From Limnohabitans sp. B9-3 (lineage in GTDB: Bacteria; Pseudomonadota; Gammaproteobacteria; Burkholderiales; Burkholderiaceae_C): DNA of 64,000 nucleotides. Position 1 is the first letter of the stretch. Each line of letters begins with the position of its first letter. Location of the stretch: the NCBI RefSeq assembly GCF_002778325.1, contig NZ_NESI01000001.1, forward strand, positions 62,001 through 126,000. Reading direction: 5' to 3'. The notes beneath the pieces were generated by a model. It saw only the letters and a list, made by a program, of their open reading frames with translations. It was not told where the DNA came from and searched no databases. Positions 28,161-35,621 of this stretch are shown here, in pieces. The position numbers and the translations under genes were made by a program.

Positions 28161-28484
28161 TCAATGCCAAGACCGTGTCAGCAATTCATCCAACGCATCT
28201 GCAATTTCTTGCCCGTGGTCTGCCAATGACCCGACACATTCACCCAGCTGATCCAGCGCTACAGACACCATATCCAGCGGGTGCAACACCAGCACAGCGC
28301 CACGCACTTTGAAACTCGGGTTCATCCGCGTGCCAACAATGCCGGCAGGCAAAGCACTGCGGCGCACCAAGGGAACGACGACACGGCGGCGATAACCGTC
28401 AAACAAAGAGGATTGAACCACCACCACATAAGGAATGGTGTCTTTCAACGGCCCCTTGTTGCGATGAAGGTCAAACTGAGCCAT
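28161..28484 (-). CDS. ccdB: CcdB-family toxin
   Basis: The 107-residue protein has the CcdB fold pattern: MAQFDLHRN, IPYVVVVQSSLFDGYRRRVVVPLVRR and a C-terminal helix DALDELLTRSWH ending in Trp-His. In E. coli F-plasmid CcdB the C-terminal tail contacts gyrase. Gyrase poisoning is therefore the likely activity, but not proven for chromosomal homologues. It starts one base into the ccdA stop region. Confidence 0.85.
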   Translation of the reverse strand: MAQFDLHRNKGPLKDTIPYVVVVQSSLFDGYRRRVVVPLVRRSALPAGIVGTRMNPSFKVRGAVLVLHPLDMVSVALDQLGECVGSLADHGQEIADALDELLTRSWH

Positions 28485-28741
28485 CAGAGTGTGGAGTGCT
28501 CATCGGCAAAAGATCCGACTTCGGCATGCAAGGCATTCCAGCCAGCCACGGTTTGCTCGGCTTGCTGTTGACGATTTGACCGCGCTAGCTTTTGCTCAAC
28601 CACATAGGCGCTCAGCAGCTCTTCCGCTGTTGCGGACAAATTGGAGGTGTAGCTTTTGAGATCCATCACCAAGCCCTCGCTCAAGGTCAGATTGACAGGG
28701 CGTTTGCGAGATGCAGCAGGGATAGCGTTGATGCGCGGCAT
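28484..28741 (-). CDS. ccdA: CcdA-family antitoxin
   Basis: The 85-residue protein starts at ATG 28741 (MPRINAIPAASRKRP), preceded by AAAGGA. Its N-terminus has the ribbon-helix-helix beta strand KRPVNLTLSEGLVMDLK. Its C-terminus, WNALHAEVGSFADEHSTL, resembles the CcdB-binding tail of CcdA. It is encoded upstream of ccdB, and an inverted repeat in its promoter suggests autorepression. An upstream ATG at 28813 would read through that repeat and is rejected. Confidence 0.87.
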   Translation of the reverse strand: MPRINAIPAASRKRPVNLTLSEGLVMDLKSYTSNLSATAEELLSAYVVEQKLARSNRQQQAEQTVAGWNALHAEVGSFADEHSTL

Positions 28742-28760
28742 AGTAGATCCTTTGAAAAGG

Positions 28761-28781
28761 TATGCGCATTTTATGCGCATA
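28761..28781. promoter_or_regulatory. Nested palindrome upstream of ccdAB (candidate operator)
   Basis: TATGCGCAT-TTT-ATGCGCATA is a perfect 9-bp inverted repeat with a 3-base spacer. Each arm also contains the self-palindrome ATGCGCAT. It lies 20 bases upstream of ccdA, where paired CcdA dimers could bind. Confidence 0.65.
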
Positions 28782-28842
28782 GATTTCCAATTCAGATCCC
28801 CACGAAAAACCAAAGGTTAAGAGGATTTTTTAGAATCACTCC

Positions 28843-29367
28843 ATGAACATCCTCATCAACGCCATTGGATTTCAAACAGCTTGGTGGGCCTTGGTCGCCG
28901 GCGTCGCTTATGGGTTTGAAGTTCCTGCGTTGATTTACAGCCTAGTGCTGGCTTCTGTGCATCTTTTCTACGCGCCACACGCCAGACAAGACCTTCGACT
29001 GGCGGCTTGGGCACTTGCCATGGGTATCGCCATTGACTCAGTTTTGCAATATGCTGGGGTGATGCACTTTCAAGGTCTGGCCATCTTGGGGCTGAGTCCG
29101 TTTTGGCTGTGGATGCTTTGGGTGTTGTTCGCGCTGACACTGAATGCGTCGATGGCTTTTTTGAAGACCAAGCCTTTGGCATTGTCTGCATTGGCAGGCT
29201 TGGTGTTTGGCCCCCTTTCTTACTACGCAGGCGCTGAGCTGGGTGCTGCATCATGGGATGGGCCCAAATTTCCATGGTTGCCATTGGGCTTGGCGTGGAT
29301 GTTTGCCATGCCAATCTTGGTGTTTTTGTCCAAAAAATTAGTCAATCCAATGCGAGGTTTCTCATGA
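28843..29367 (+). CDS. DUF2878 family membrane protein
   Basis: The 174-residue protein is largely hydrophobic with about five or six predicted helices and matches the DUF2878 pattern (FQTAWWALVAG, AAWALAMGIAIDSVLQYAGV, SPFWLWMLWVLFALTLNASM, GPLSYYAGAELGA). Function is unknown. It is coupled to the next gene by an ATGA overlap; the pairing of DUF2878 with a DUF3833 lipoprotein is, from memory, common in proteobacteria. Confidence 0.8.
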   Translation: MNILINAIGFQTAWWALVAGVAYGFEVPALIYSLVLASVHLFYAPHARQDLRLAAWALAMGIAIDSVLQYAGVMHFQGLAILGLSPFWLWMLWVLFALTLNASMAFLKTKPLALSALAGLVFGPLSYYAGAELGAASWDGPKFPWLPLGLAWMFAMPILVFLSKKLVNPMRGFS

Positions 29368-29912
29368 TGAATCGACGAATGCTTTTAGCCACTGGCATTG
29401 CCAGCTCTGTCGGCGCCGCCACTCTGAGCGGCTGCGCCAGCCCCACGGTAGACGACTACGCGGCCGAAAAGCCCGTGCTCGATTTGAAAACTTACTTCAA
29501 CGGCATGATCGACGCTTGGGGCGTCTTCACCGACCGCAACGGCAAAGTTGTCAAACGCTTCACGGTAGAGATGAAATGCACTTGGCAAGGCAAACAAGGC
29601 ACGCTCGACGAAGACTTTGTGTACTCAGACGGCACCCAAGAAAAACGCATTTGGCAGATGACCGATTTAGGCAACGGCGCTTACTCAGGCACTGCTGGCG
29701 ATGTGGTGGGCGTGGCGCAGGGTCAGGCACGAGGCAACGCGTTCAATTGGCGCTATACCTTGGCCTTGCCTGTGGAAGGCACGGTGTTGAACGTACAAAT
29801 GGATGACTGGATGTACCTGATGAACGACCGCGTGATGCTGAACAAAACACGCATGACCAAGCTCGGCATCCATTTGGGCGATGTCACCTTGTCTTTCACG
29901 CGCAGAGCTTGA
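29364..29912 (+). CDS. DUF3833 family lipoprotein
   Basis: The 182-residue protein has a lipoprotein signal peptide with lipobox LSGC at residues ~20-23. The mature part starts with KPVLDLKTYFNGMIDAWGVF, then RFTVEMKCTWQGKQGTLDEDF and ends with LGDVTLSFTRR, matching DUF3833. Function is unknown. It is expected in the envelope. ATG 29364 overlaps the stop of the DUF2878 gene; upstream in-frame starts lie within that gene. Confidence 0.82.
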   Translation: MMNRRMLLATGIASSVGAATLSGCASPTVDDYAAEKPVLDLKTYFNGMIDAWGVFTDRNGKVVKRFTVEMKCTWQGKQGTLDEDFVYSDGTQEKRIWQMTDLGNGAYSGTAGDVVGVAQGQARGNAFNWRYTLALPVEGTVLNVQMDDWMYLMNDRVMLNKTRMTKLGIHLGDVTLSFTRRA

Positions 29913-29915
29913 CGC

Positions 29916-30242
29916 ATGCGGGCTGAAAAACTCAATGCCGATCAAATCCAGATGGGCATGACCCAGCTACAAGGCTGGACGCTGGATCTCGTGCAAAACT
30001 TCATCGAGAAAACCTGCACCTTTGACAGTTTTCCAACCGCCATGGCGTTTTTTGCGCAGGCAGGTGCGCTGGCTGAACGTCACAACCACCACCCTGAGTT
30101 TGTCTCGACCTACACCCGCATGCGCGTGCGCCTGTGGACCCATGACGTCCACGGCTTAACGCGGCTGGACTTTGAACTCGCGACCGCCATCGACCACTTG
30201 TTGACGACTGAGTTTTCTTATCGTTTTAAGACAGCGAAATAA
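29916..30242 (+). CDS. 4a-hydroxytetrahydrobiopterin dehydratase (pterin-4a-carbinolamine dehydratase)
   Basis: The 108-residue protein has the active-site motif AERHNHHPEF near residues 52-61 and the conserved THDVHGLTRLDFELA near 75-90. PhhB-type enzymes dehydrate pterin-4a-carbinolamine produced by aromatic amino acid hydroxylases, or act in molybdopterin-related processes. No hydroxylase gene is nearby. The gene is packed between the DUF3833 and phosphatase genes (3- and 2-base gaps). Confidence 0.88.
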   Translation: MRAEKLNADQIQMGMTQLQGWTLDLVQNFIEKTCTFDSFPTAMAFFAQAGALAERHNHHPEFVSTYTRMRVRLWTHDVHGLTRLDFELATAIDHLLTTEFSYRFKTAK

Positions 30243-30244
30243 CC

Positions 30245-30814
30245 ATGCGCCTGAAACACCTCACCTTGGCGGCGATCTGCGGCCTTTTTACTTTTTGGGC
30301 GCAAGCCAGCGATTTGTCTGACAAACTTGAATCCAGCGACTACGTGCTGTTGATGCGTCATGCCTTGGCACCTGGCTTGGGTGACCCGCCGCGATACACG
30401 CTGGACGACTGCAAAACCCAACGCAACCTCAGTGCTGAAGGGCGCAACCAAGCGGTGGCAGTGGGCAATTGGCTCAGAAAGCAAGGGCTCAAAACAGCCG
30501 ATGTGCGCAGCAGCGCGTGGTGTCGTTGCAAAGACACGGCGGAGCGGCTGAACTTCAAAGGGTTCAAAGTAGAGCCGACATTGGCCTCATTTTTTGACGA
30601 AATGAACAAAGCCCCCGAGCAAACGCAAGCCTTGCAAAAGTTCATTGCTGAGCGTCGACAAACCAAGGGCCCCCAAGCGCTGATTTTGGTCACGCACCAT
30701 GTCAACATTCATGCCTTTATGGGCGAGAACGTCGGCTCAGGTGACTTGGTGCTGGCCAAAGTAGACGCCCAAGGAAAAATGGTGTCTTACCAAGTGATCC
30801 CAAGGCCCGAATGA
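30245..30814 (+). CDS. Exported histidine phosphatase family protein
   Basis: The 189-residue protein has a signal peptide (MRLKHLTLAAICGLFTFW, cleavage near AQAS) and the phosphoglycerate-mutase/SixA-like catalytic loop LMRHALAPG near residues 36-44. The second catalytic histidine is in LVTHHVNIHAF near residue 156. It is therefore probably a periplasmic phosphatase of unknown substrate. It is the last gene of the 28843-30814 cluster. Confidence 0.82.
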   Translation: MRLKHLTLAAICGLFTFWAQASDLSDKLESSDYVLLMRHALAPGLGDPPRYTLDDCKTQRNLSAEGRNQAVAVGNWLRKQGLKTADVRSSAWCRCKDTAERLNFKGFKVEPTLASFFDEMNKAPEQTQALQKFIAERRQTKGPQALILVTHHVNIHAFMGENVGSGDLVLAKVDAQGKMVSYQVIPRPE

Positions 30815-30836
30815 CCTTGAACCGCGCAACTTCAAT

Positions 30837-31124
30837 CTAACAATTGGCGCGACGGTGATCGGCCACCGCATGGTCACCAAAATCCATGTCGGCATGACGC
30901 AGGGCGCGGTGCTTGGTGACCCGTCCACGCATGCGCGTGCGCCACATCTTGAACGAGCGCGGCGTCAATTTAGCACGCATCAGCCGAATTACCTCAGGCT
31001 CAGCCAAGCCCATGCGCTCGTGAATGGTCTCAAACGCGGTCCTGTCTTCCCAAGCCATTTGGATCACGGCAGAGCGGTCGCCCAAGCTCAAACTGGCAAG
31101 ACGTTGGTAGGAGGGACTGGGCAT
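30837..31124 (-). CDS. TIGR03643/DUF2805 family protein
   Basis: The 95-residue protein contains the family core VIQMAWEDRTAFETIHERMGLAE, then VIRLMRAKLTPRSFKMWRTRMRGR, then KHRAL. Proteins of this family are small and uncharacterised; the basic, helical content could suit nucleic-acid binding, but that is only inference. It is oriented against its neighbours. Intergenic DNA 31125-31359 downstream on the plus strand is AT-rich and holds an 11-bp direct repeat (CCGCAGACCCT at 31260 and 31334), but no gene. Confidence 0.78.
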   Translation of the reverse strand: MPSPSYQRLASLSLGDRSAVIQMAWEDRTAFETIHERMGLAEPEVIRLMRAKLTPRSFKMWRTRMRGRVTKHRALRHADMDFGDHAVADHRRANC

Positions 31125-31359
31125 GAACAAATTGACGGATTAAGCGGATTTAATGGTTAAGTTGGTATTTTTAGATACTTATTTAAAAAAATGCCATGAG
31201 CCATCGAATTAAACGCGAATTCGACAAAAAATCTACGCAAGACTTACGCAAGAGGGCTGCCGCAGACCCTCACCACCGTGCCGCCCATGACCCACGGGTT
31301 GGATTTGTGCGCTTACAAGTAAACTGATTTCTACCGCAGACCCTGCGTCACCGCTTTGC

Positions 31360-33264
31360 ATGTCCACCACACCCACGCTCTCCCCACTGCTGCAATCGTC
31401 TTGGGCACAGACGGCCCCCCTGACAGGTTTAGACAAATCGCTGGCCAACTTGCTGCAAAGTAAGCAACCCAGCGATGACCCGCGCCATCTTTGGCTGGCC
31501 GCACTCGCCAGCCACCAATGGGGCCGAGGCCACGCCTGTTTGGATTTGGCAGCCTTGCCCTCCGAAGCCGGCGCGCTGTTGGGCTGGAGCGACGAGCAAA
31601 TCGCCCTCCTGCCCACTGACCTGCGAGACGCAGCCGCCACCTTACCTTGGACGCAAGGTGAAGCCAGCCCCTTGGTGCTCGTGCAAGGCGCAGACAAACA
31701 GCAAGAGAACCAGCATGGCCATAGCGCCTATGGAGATCGCCTGTATTTGCGCCGCGCTTGGGCGGCAGAACAAGGCATTCGCCAGCGTATCAGCCAGCGT
31801 TTGGCCTTGCCATTCGACGTGCCTGCTGACTTGCAGCAGCGCCTAAACGCCCTATTCCCTTCCACCGACACCCCCCCCCCCACCGGTGCTGAACCCGACC
31901 TGCAACGCTTGGCCTGCGAGGTGGCGACACAAAACCGCATCACCCTCATCACGGGTGGCCCAGGCACGGGCAAAACAACCACGGTGGTCAAACTGCTGGC
32001 TTTGTTGGTGGGCACAGCGCAACGCGACTTACACATTCACCTCGCGGCACCCACGGGCAAGGCTGCGGCGCGCTTGACCGAATCCATCCGCAACGCGCTG
32101 ACCAAAATGCCTGCCGAGTTACAGGCCCGCATTCCCACCCAAGCGCAAACTTTGCACCGCCTGTTGCAAACCAACAGCCGTGCCAATCCTGCCCACCAAC
32201 TCGCCACCGATGTGGTGGTGGTCGATGAAGCGTCCATGATCGACCTGGAAATGATGGCGCGCCTACTGCAAGCCGTGCCGCCCACGGCTCGTCTCATCTT
32301 GCTGGGCGACAAAGACCAGCTGGCCTCCGTCGAGGCCGGTGCGGTGATGTCGCAGCTGTGCACCGGCGCTTTGCTGCGCGCGCAAACCGTCACGCTCACG
32401 CACAGCCACCGCTTTGGTGCCCAAAGCGGCATTGGTCAATGGGCGCAGGCGGTGAATCACGCGACAGCCAACAACACCCCCGCGCTCAAAGCCTTGTGGA
32501 AAGCGGCCCCCGAATGGCTGGCCAGCTTGCCCTTGCAACAACGCTTGGATGGCGACATGCCCGAGCCCGATGTGACGCGCTTGCAGCTCACCAGCGCCAG
32601 CGACCCAAAGTTAGCGGTGGGCCTGCGCCACGGCTGGCGTCATTGGCTGGCTTTGCTGGACGCACACCGCCCCCACAAAACACGACCTGCCGCACCTTGC
32701 CGTGACGAACAGGCCTTGAAACTGCTCAACGCTTTCACCGAGTTTTGCGTGTTGTGCGCCGTGCGCGAAGGTCCGCTGGGCGTGATGCAGCTCAACGCCC
32801 ACATTGAACGCGCCTTGGGGCTGGGGGACAGCGCTTGGTACGCCGGTCGCCCCGTCATGGTCACCCGCAACGACTACGCACTGAACTTGATGAACGGCGA
32901 CATTGGCCTGTGCCTGCCCGATGCCAACGGCGTGCTGCGCGTGGCTTTTCCAGCGAGCGCTGATCCTTCTGCCACAGCCCAAACACCGCCGTCACCGGTG
33001 CGCTGGGTCATGCCCTCGCGGCTTGAAAGCGTGGAAACCGTGTTCGCTATGACTGTGCACAAGTCGCAAGGGTCGGAGTTCCGCCATGTGCTGCTGGCCT
33101 TGCCAGCGCAAGACTCGCCCGTGCTCACGCGCGAACTGATTTACACCGGCCTCACACGCGCCCGCGAGCGCCTCACCCTGTGGGTCCCCAACGTGGGCCT
33201 GCTTTGGAATGCTTGCGCGCGACGCGTGATGCGTTCGGGCGGTTTGGATCACCCCGATCTTTAG
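31360..33264 (+). CDS. recD: RecBCD exonuclease V subunit alpha RecD
   Basis: The 634-residue SF1B helicase has Walker A TGGPGTGKTTTVVKLLALL near residues 203-221, Walker B VVVVDEASMIDLEMM, GDKDQLASVEAGAV, TVHKSQGSEFRHV and the final motif YTGLTRARERLTLW. Length and motif order match RecD. The coding sequence contains an 11-C run at residues ~171-174. It is separated from recB by ~3.9 kb of other genes and is followed after ~15 bases by the zorA-like gene. Confidence 0.94.
   Translation: MSTTPTLSPLLQSSWAQTAPLTGLDKSLANLLQSKQPSDDPRHLWLAALASHQWGRGHACLDLAALPSEAGALLGWSDEQIALLPTDLRDAAATLPWTQGEASPLVLVQGADKQQENQHGHSAYGDRLYLRRAWAAEQGIRQRISQRLALPFDVPADLQQRLNALFPSTDTPPPTGAEPDLQRLACEVATQNRITLITGGPGTGKTTTVVKLLALLVGTAQRDLHIHLAAPTGKAAARLTESIRNALTKMPAELQARIPTQAQTLHRLLQTNSRANPAHQLATDVVVVDEASMIDLEMMARLLQAVPPTARLILLGDKDQLASVEAGAVMSQLCTGALLRAQTVTLTHSHRFGAQSGIGQWAQAVNHATANNTPALKALWKAAPEWLASLPLQQRLDGDMPEPDVTRLQLTSASDPKLAVGLRHGWRHWLALLDAHRPHKTRPAAPCRDEQALKLLNAFTEFCVLCAVREGPLGVMQLNAHIERALGLGDSAWYAGRPVMVTRNDYALNLMNGDIGLCLPDANGVLRVAFPASADPSATAQTPPSPVRWVMPSRLESVETVFAMTVHKSQGSEFRHVLLALPAQDSPVLTRELIYTGLTRARERLTLWVPNVGLLWNACARRVMRSGGLDHPDL
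31871..31881 (+). repeat. Homopolymeric C11 tract inside recD
   Basis: Eleven consecutive C residues encode part of a Pro-rich linker (DTPPPPTGAEP) ahead of the helicase core. A one-base slip would frameshift RecD before its Walker A motif. Confidence 0.95.
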
Positions 33265-33283
33265 ACACAATAGGGCTATGCCG

Positions 33284-34840
33284 ATGAACCAATACCTTGC
33301 CCAACTCGAACAGCTGGCTATGCCACTGGCCATTGCGGCCCTGATTTTTGTTTTTGCGATTTTGAGCTTTTCGATGTGGACTGCCCGCATCGCCAGCGTG
33401 CGCCAACAAGTGCGCGAGCTCAATGACTGGCTGGCCTCCGCCACCGGCAGCAGCCGCGACGCCTTGCTCAAAGCCGAACGCCAAACGCAAGATGAGGAGC
33501 TGAAATTTTTGCTGCGCGAGACCGAAGCCGGTTTGATCGACTTGCCCGCGCCACACGGCAGCCAAAGCGGCGCCAACCCCAGCCAACGCACCAGCTACAG
33601 CTTTCGCAGCCACGCCGACACCTGGACGGTGCGCAGCGTGTTGGGCGGTCGCCTCAATTTGGCCTTGTTCGAAACCATGCCCAACTTGCTGATTGGCTTT
33701 GGCTTGATGTGTACGTTCATCTTTTTGGCCATGGCCTTGCAACAAGCCGGTTTGGCCTTGAACGCTTTAGATGTGTCGGCGCGCCAGCAAGACCAAGCCC
33801 TGCAATCGCTGATCGCCACGGCCGGCGGCAAGTTCATCACCTCGATTGCGGGTTTGTTGTGCTCGTTGTTGTGGAGTTGGCGTGCCAAGATTTCTCTCGA
33901 AAACCTGCAAACCAGCATCGACTCGTTGTGCCACACCTTGCGCGCACGCGTGCCCGACAACGCGGCCGAAGCCAGCGTGCGCATGCAACTTGCACTATTC
34001 CAAGACATCTTGGACGAAAACCGTACCCAAGTGGGCCAACTGCGCCGCTTAGAAGGCGACTTTGCCGATGCCGTGGGTGAGTCTTTGGCGCGCAACATGC
34101 AACCCGCCTTTGACAAACTCGCCAGCTTGGCCGACAGCATCCAAATCTCCAGCAAAAGCTTTGGCAATGCAGGCACACAAGCGGCTGGTGAACTCAGCAA
34201 AGCCGGCGCTGCGCTGACGCAAGGCATGGAAAGCGGCCTGACCTCGTTCAACGATGCCGTCGGCATGCTCACCCAAGCCGTGCAAGACACCCGTAGCACG
34301 GTGAACGAACTCGACACAGCCCTAGAGCGCATGAACCACTCGGGCCACCAAGGCGCAATCCAACTCGAATCTTTACTCAGCAAATTCGGCCAAACCATCA
34401 CCACGGTGCAAAACGCCATGCGCGGTTTAGAGGGCACGGTGGGGTTGATTCAGCAAACCGCAGAAGCCTTCAAGGGCAGCGCCAGCACCATCGAAAACTC
34501 GGTGGCCTTGCAACGCGAAGCCGCCACCGATTTCAAAGATGCTTTGGTGCCCATGAACCAAGCGCTGGGCCGCACGGTGGAAACGCTGCAAACCAGCGCT
34601 CAAGCGGCCGACTCGGCCTTGGGCCAAGTGCGCACCCACATGCAAGACGCGCAAGAGGCGCTGCAAGGCACGGTCAGCGCCATCACCCAAGGCGTATCGG
34701 GCTACACCAGCCAAGTGGCCGATCTGCACATCAAGATGGACCAGCACTTGGCCACGGCGGTGACCCAACTCGGCGGAAGCATCAGCAACTTGGAAGAGGT
34801 GCTGGATGAGTTCATCGACGCCCTGCCCGTGAAGCGCTGA
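33284..34840 (+). CDS. zorA: ZorA-like MotA/TolQ/ExbB-type channel protein with long helical tail
   Basis: The protein of ~518 residues has a membrane helix at ~15-35, a second at ~128-150 (ETMPNLLIGFGLMCTFIFLA) and a third at ~185-200 (GKFITSIAGLLCSLLWSW), the latter two matching the MotA/TolQ/ExbB core. A ~300-residue Ala/Gln/Ser-rich tail follows, with heptad-like helical character. This layout, with a MotB-like gene next, matches ZorA of Zorya anti-phage systems, where a proton-driven motor has a long cytoplasmic tail. ATG 33284 sits 8 bases after AGGG; an ATG two codons upstream (33278) is also possible. It follows recD closely enough to be co-transcribed. Confidence 0.8.
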   Translation: MNQYLAQLEQLAMPLAIAALIFVFAILSFSMWTARIASVRQQVRELNDWLASATGSSRDALLKAERQTQDEELKFLLRETEAGLIDLPAPHGSQSGANPSQRTSYSFRSHADTWTVRSVLGGRLNLALFETMPNLLIGFGLMCTFIFLAMALQQAGLALNALDVSARQQDQALQSLIATAGGKFITSIAGLLCSLLWSWRAKISLENLQTSIDSLCHTLRARVPDNAAEASVRMQLALFQDILDENRTQVGQLRRLEGDFADAVGESLARNMQPAFDKLASLADSIQISSKSFGNAGTQAAGELSKAGAALTQGMESGLTSFNDAVGMLTQAVQDTRSTVNELDTALERMNHSGHQGAIQLESLLSKFGQTITTVQNAMRGLEGTVGLIQQTAEAFKGSASTIENSVALQREAATDFKDALVPMNQALGRTVETLQTSAQAADSALGQVRTHMQDAQEALQGTVSAITQGVSGYTSQVADLHIKMDQHLATAVTQLGGSISNLEEVLDEFIDALPVKR

Positions 34841-34857
34841 ATGTTGAGCGTTCACCC

Positions 34858-35607
34858 ATGTTGATCCAACGCCGCCGTCCCTCCGCCGTCAACGAGCAGG
34901 TCGAAGAGTCGGGCTACATGGCCTCGGCCAGTGACTTGATGATTGGCATCTTGTTCATTTTCATCGTCATGGTGATGGTGTTGCTGGCCCGCAAGCCTGA
35001 GATTCCAATTGACAACCCACCCGACCCACTGGCCGGCGTGGTGCAAGCCATCGGTAGCCGTTTGCAAAAAGCCGGTGTACCGGTGGCCATCGACCAAGCT
35101 TCGGGTGTCATCACCTTGCCCACCGACACTTTGTTTGCGCGCGGTCGCCCTGACTTAGAGGCCAACGGCGTGCGCGCCCTGCGCCAATCGGCCGAGCAGC
35201 TGCAACAGGTGCTGCCGTGCTACATCTATTCGCAGCGTCGCCAATTGCCGGCCAACTGTCCGCCTAACCCACAGCACGTTGAAATTGAAACCGTGCTGAT
35301 CGAGGGTCACACCGACTCGGTACCCTTGCAACGTGGCGACTACAGCAACTGGCATTTGGGACTCGACCGAGCCCGCGCCGTCTACAAAGAGCTCAATGCA
35401 GGCCCGATGCAATACTTTCGCAACGAACGCGAGCAACCCGTGTTTGGCATCAGCTCCTACGCCGATGAACGCCCCAGCAACAAAAAAGACGCCGCACAAA
35501 ACCGCCGTGTCGAACTGCGCTTTGTACTGGCCTTTCAAGCCGGTGACACCGCACCTGCCAAAGGCGCCAGCAGCACCTTGAAAAAGATGCAAGAAACCGT
35601 CCGCTGA
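34858..35607 (+). CDS. zorB: ZorB-like MotB/OmpA-type stator subunit
   Basis: The 249-residue protein has one N-terminal membrane helix (about 27-43, LMIGILFIFIVMVMVLL) immediately after Asp in MASASDLMIG, the position of the proton-carrying aspartate of MotB/ZorB. An OmpA-like peptidoglycan-binding domain follows: ETVLIEGHTDSVPLQ, HLGLDRARAVYKEL, FGISSYADERP and QNRRVELRF. Its length is close to E. coli ZorB. It should pair with the ZorA-like protein as an ion-driven, wall-anchored motor. Spacing to both neighbours is 14-17 bases. Confidence 0.82.
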   Translation: MLIQRRRPSAVNEQVEESGYMASASDLMIGILFIFIVMVMVLLARKPEIPIDNPPDPLAGVVQAIGSRLQKAGVPVAIDQASGVITLPTDTLFARGRPDLEANGVRALRQSAEQLQQVLPCYIYSQRRQLPANCPPNPQHVEIETVLIEGHTDSVPLQRGDYSNWHLGLDRARAVYKELNAGPMQYFRNEREQPVFGISSYADERPSNKKDAAQNRRVELRFVLAFQAGDTAPAKGASSTLKKMQETVR

Positions 35608-35621
35608 AAGCCCAAGCCTGC

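Noticed and set aside
33595..34437. 280-codon antisense frame within the zorA-like gene
   Set aside because: No domain similarity and complete overlap with the better-supported plus-strand gene.
33278..35607. Flagellar motA/motB or tolQR/exbBD genes
   Set aside because: The channel protein has a long helical C-terminal tail and an EH_Signature gene follows, unlike flagellar stators or Tol/Exb operons; the Zorya-like reading fits better.
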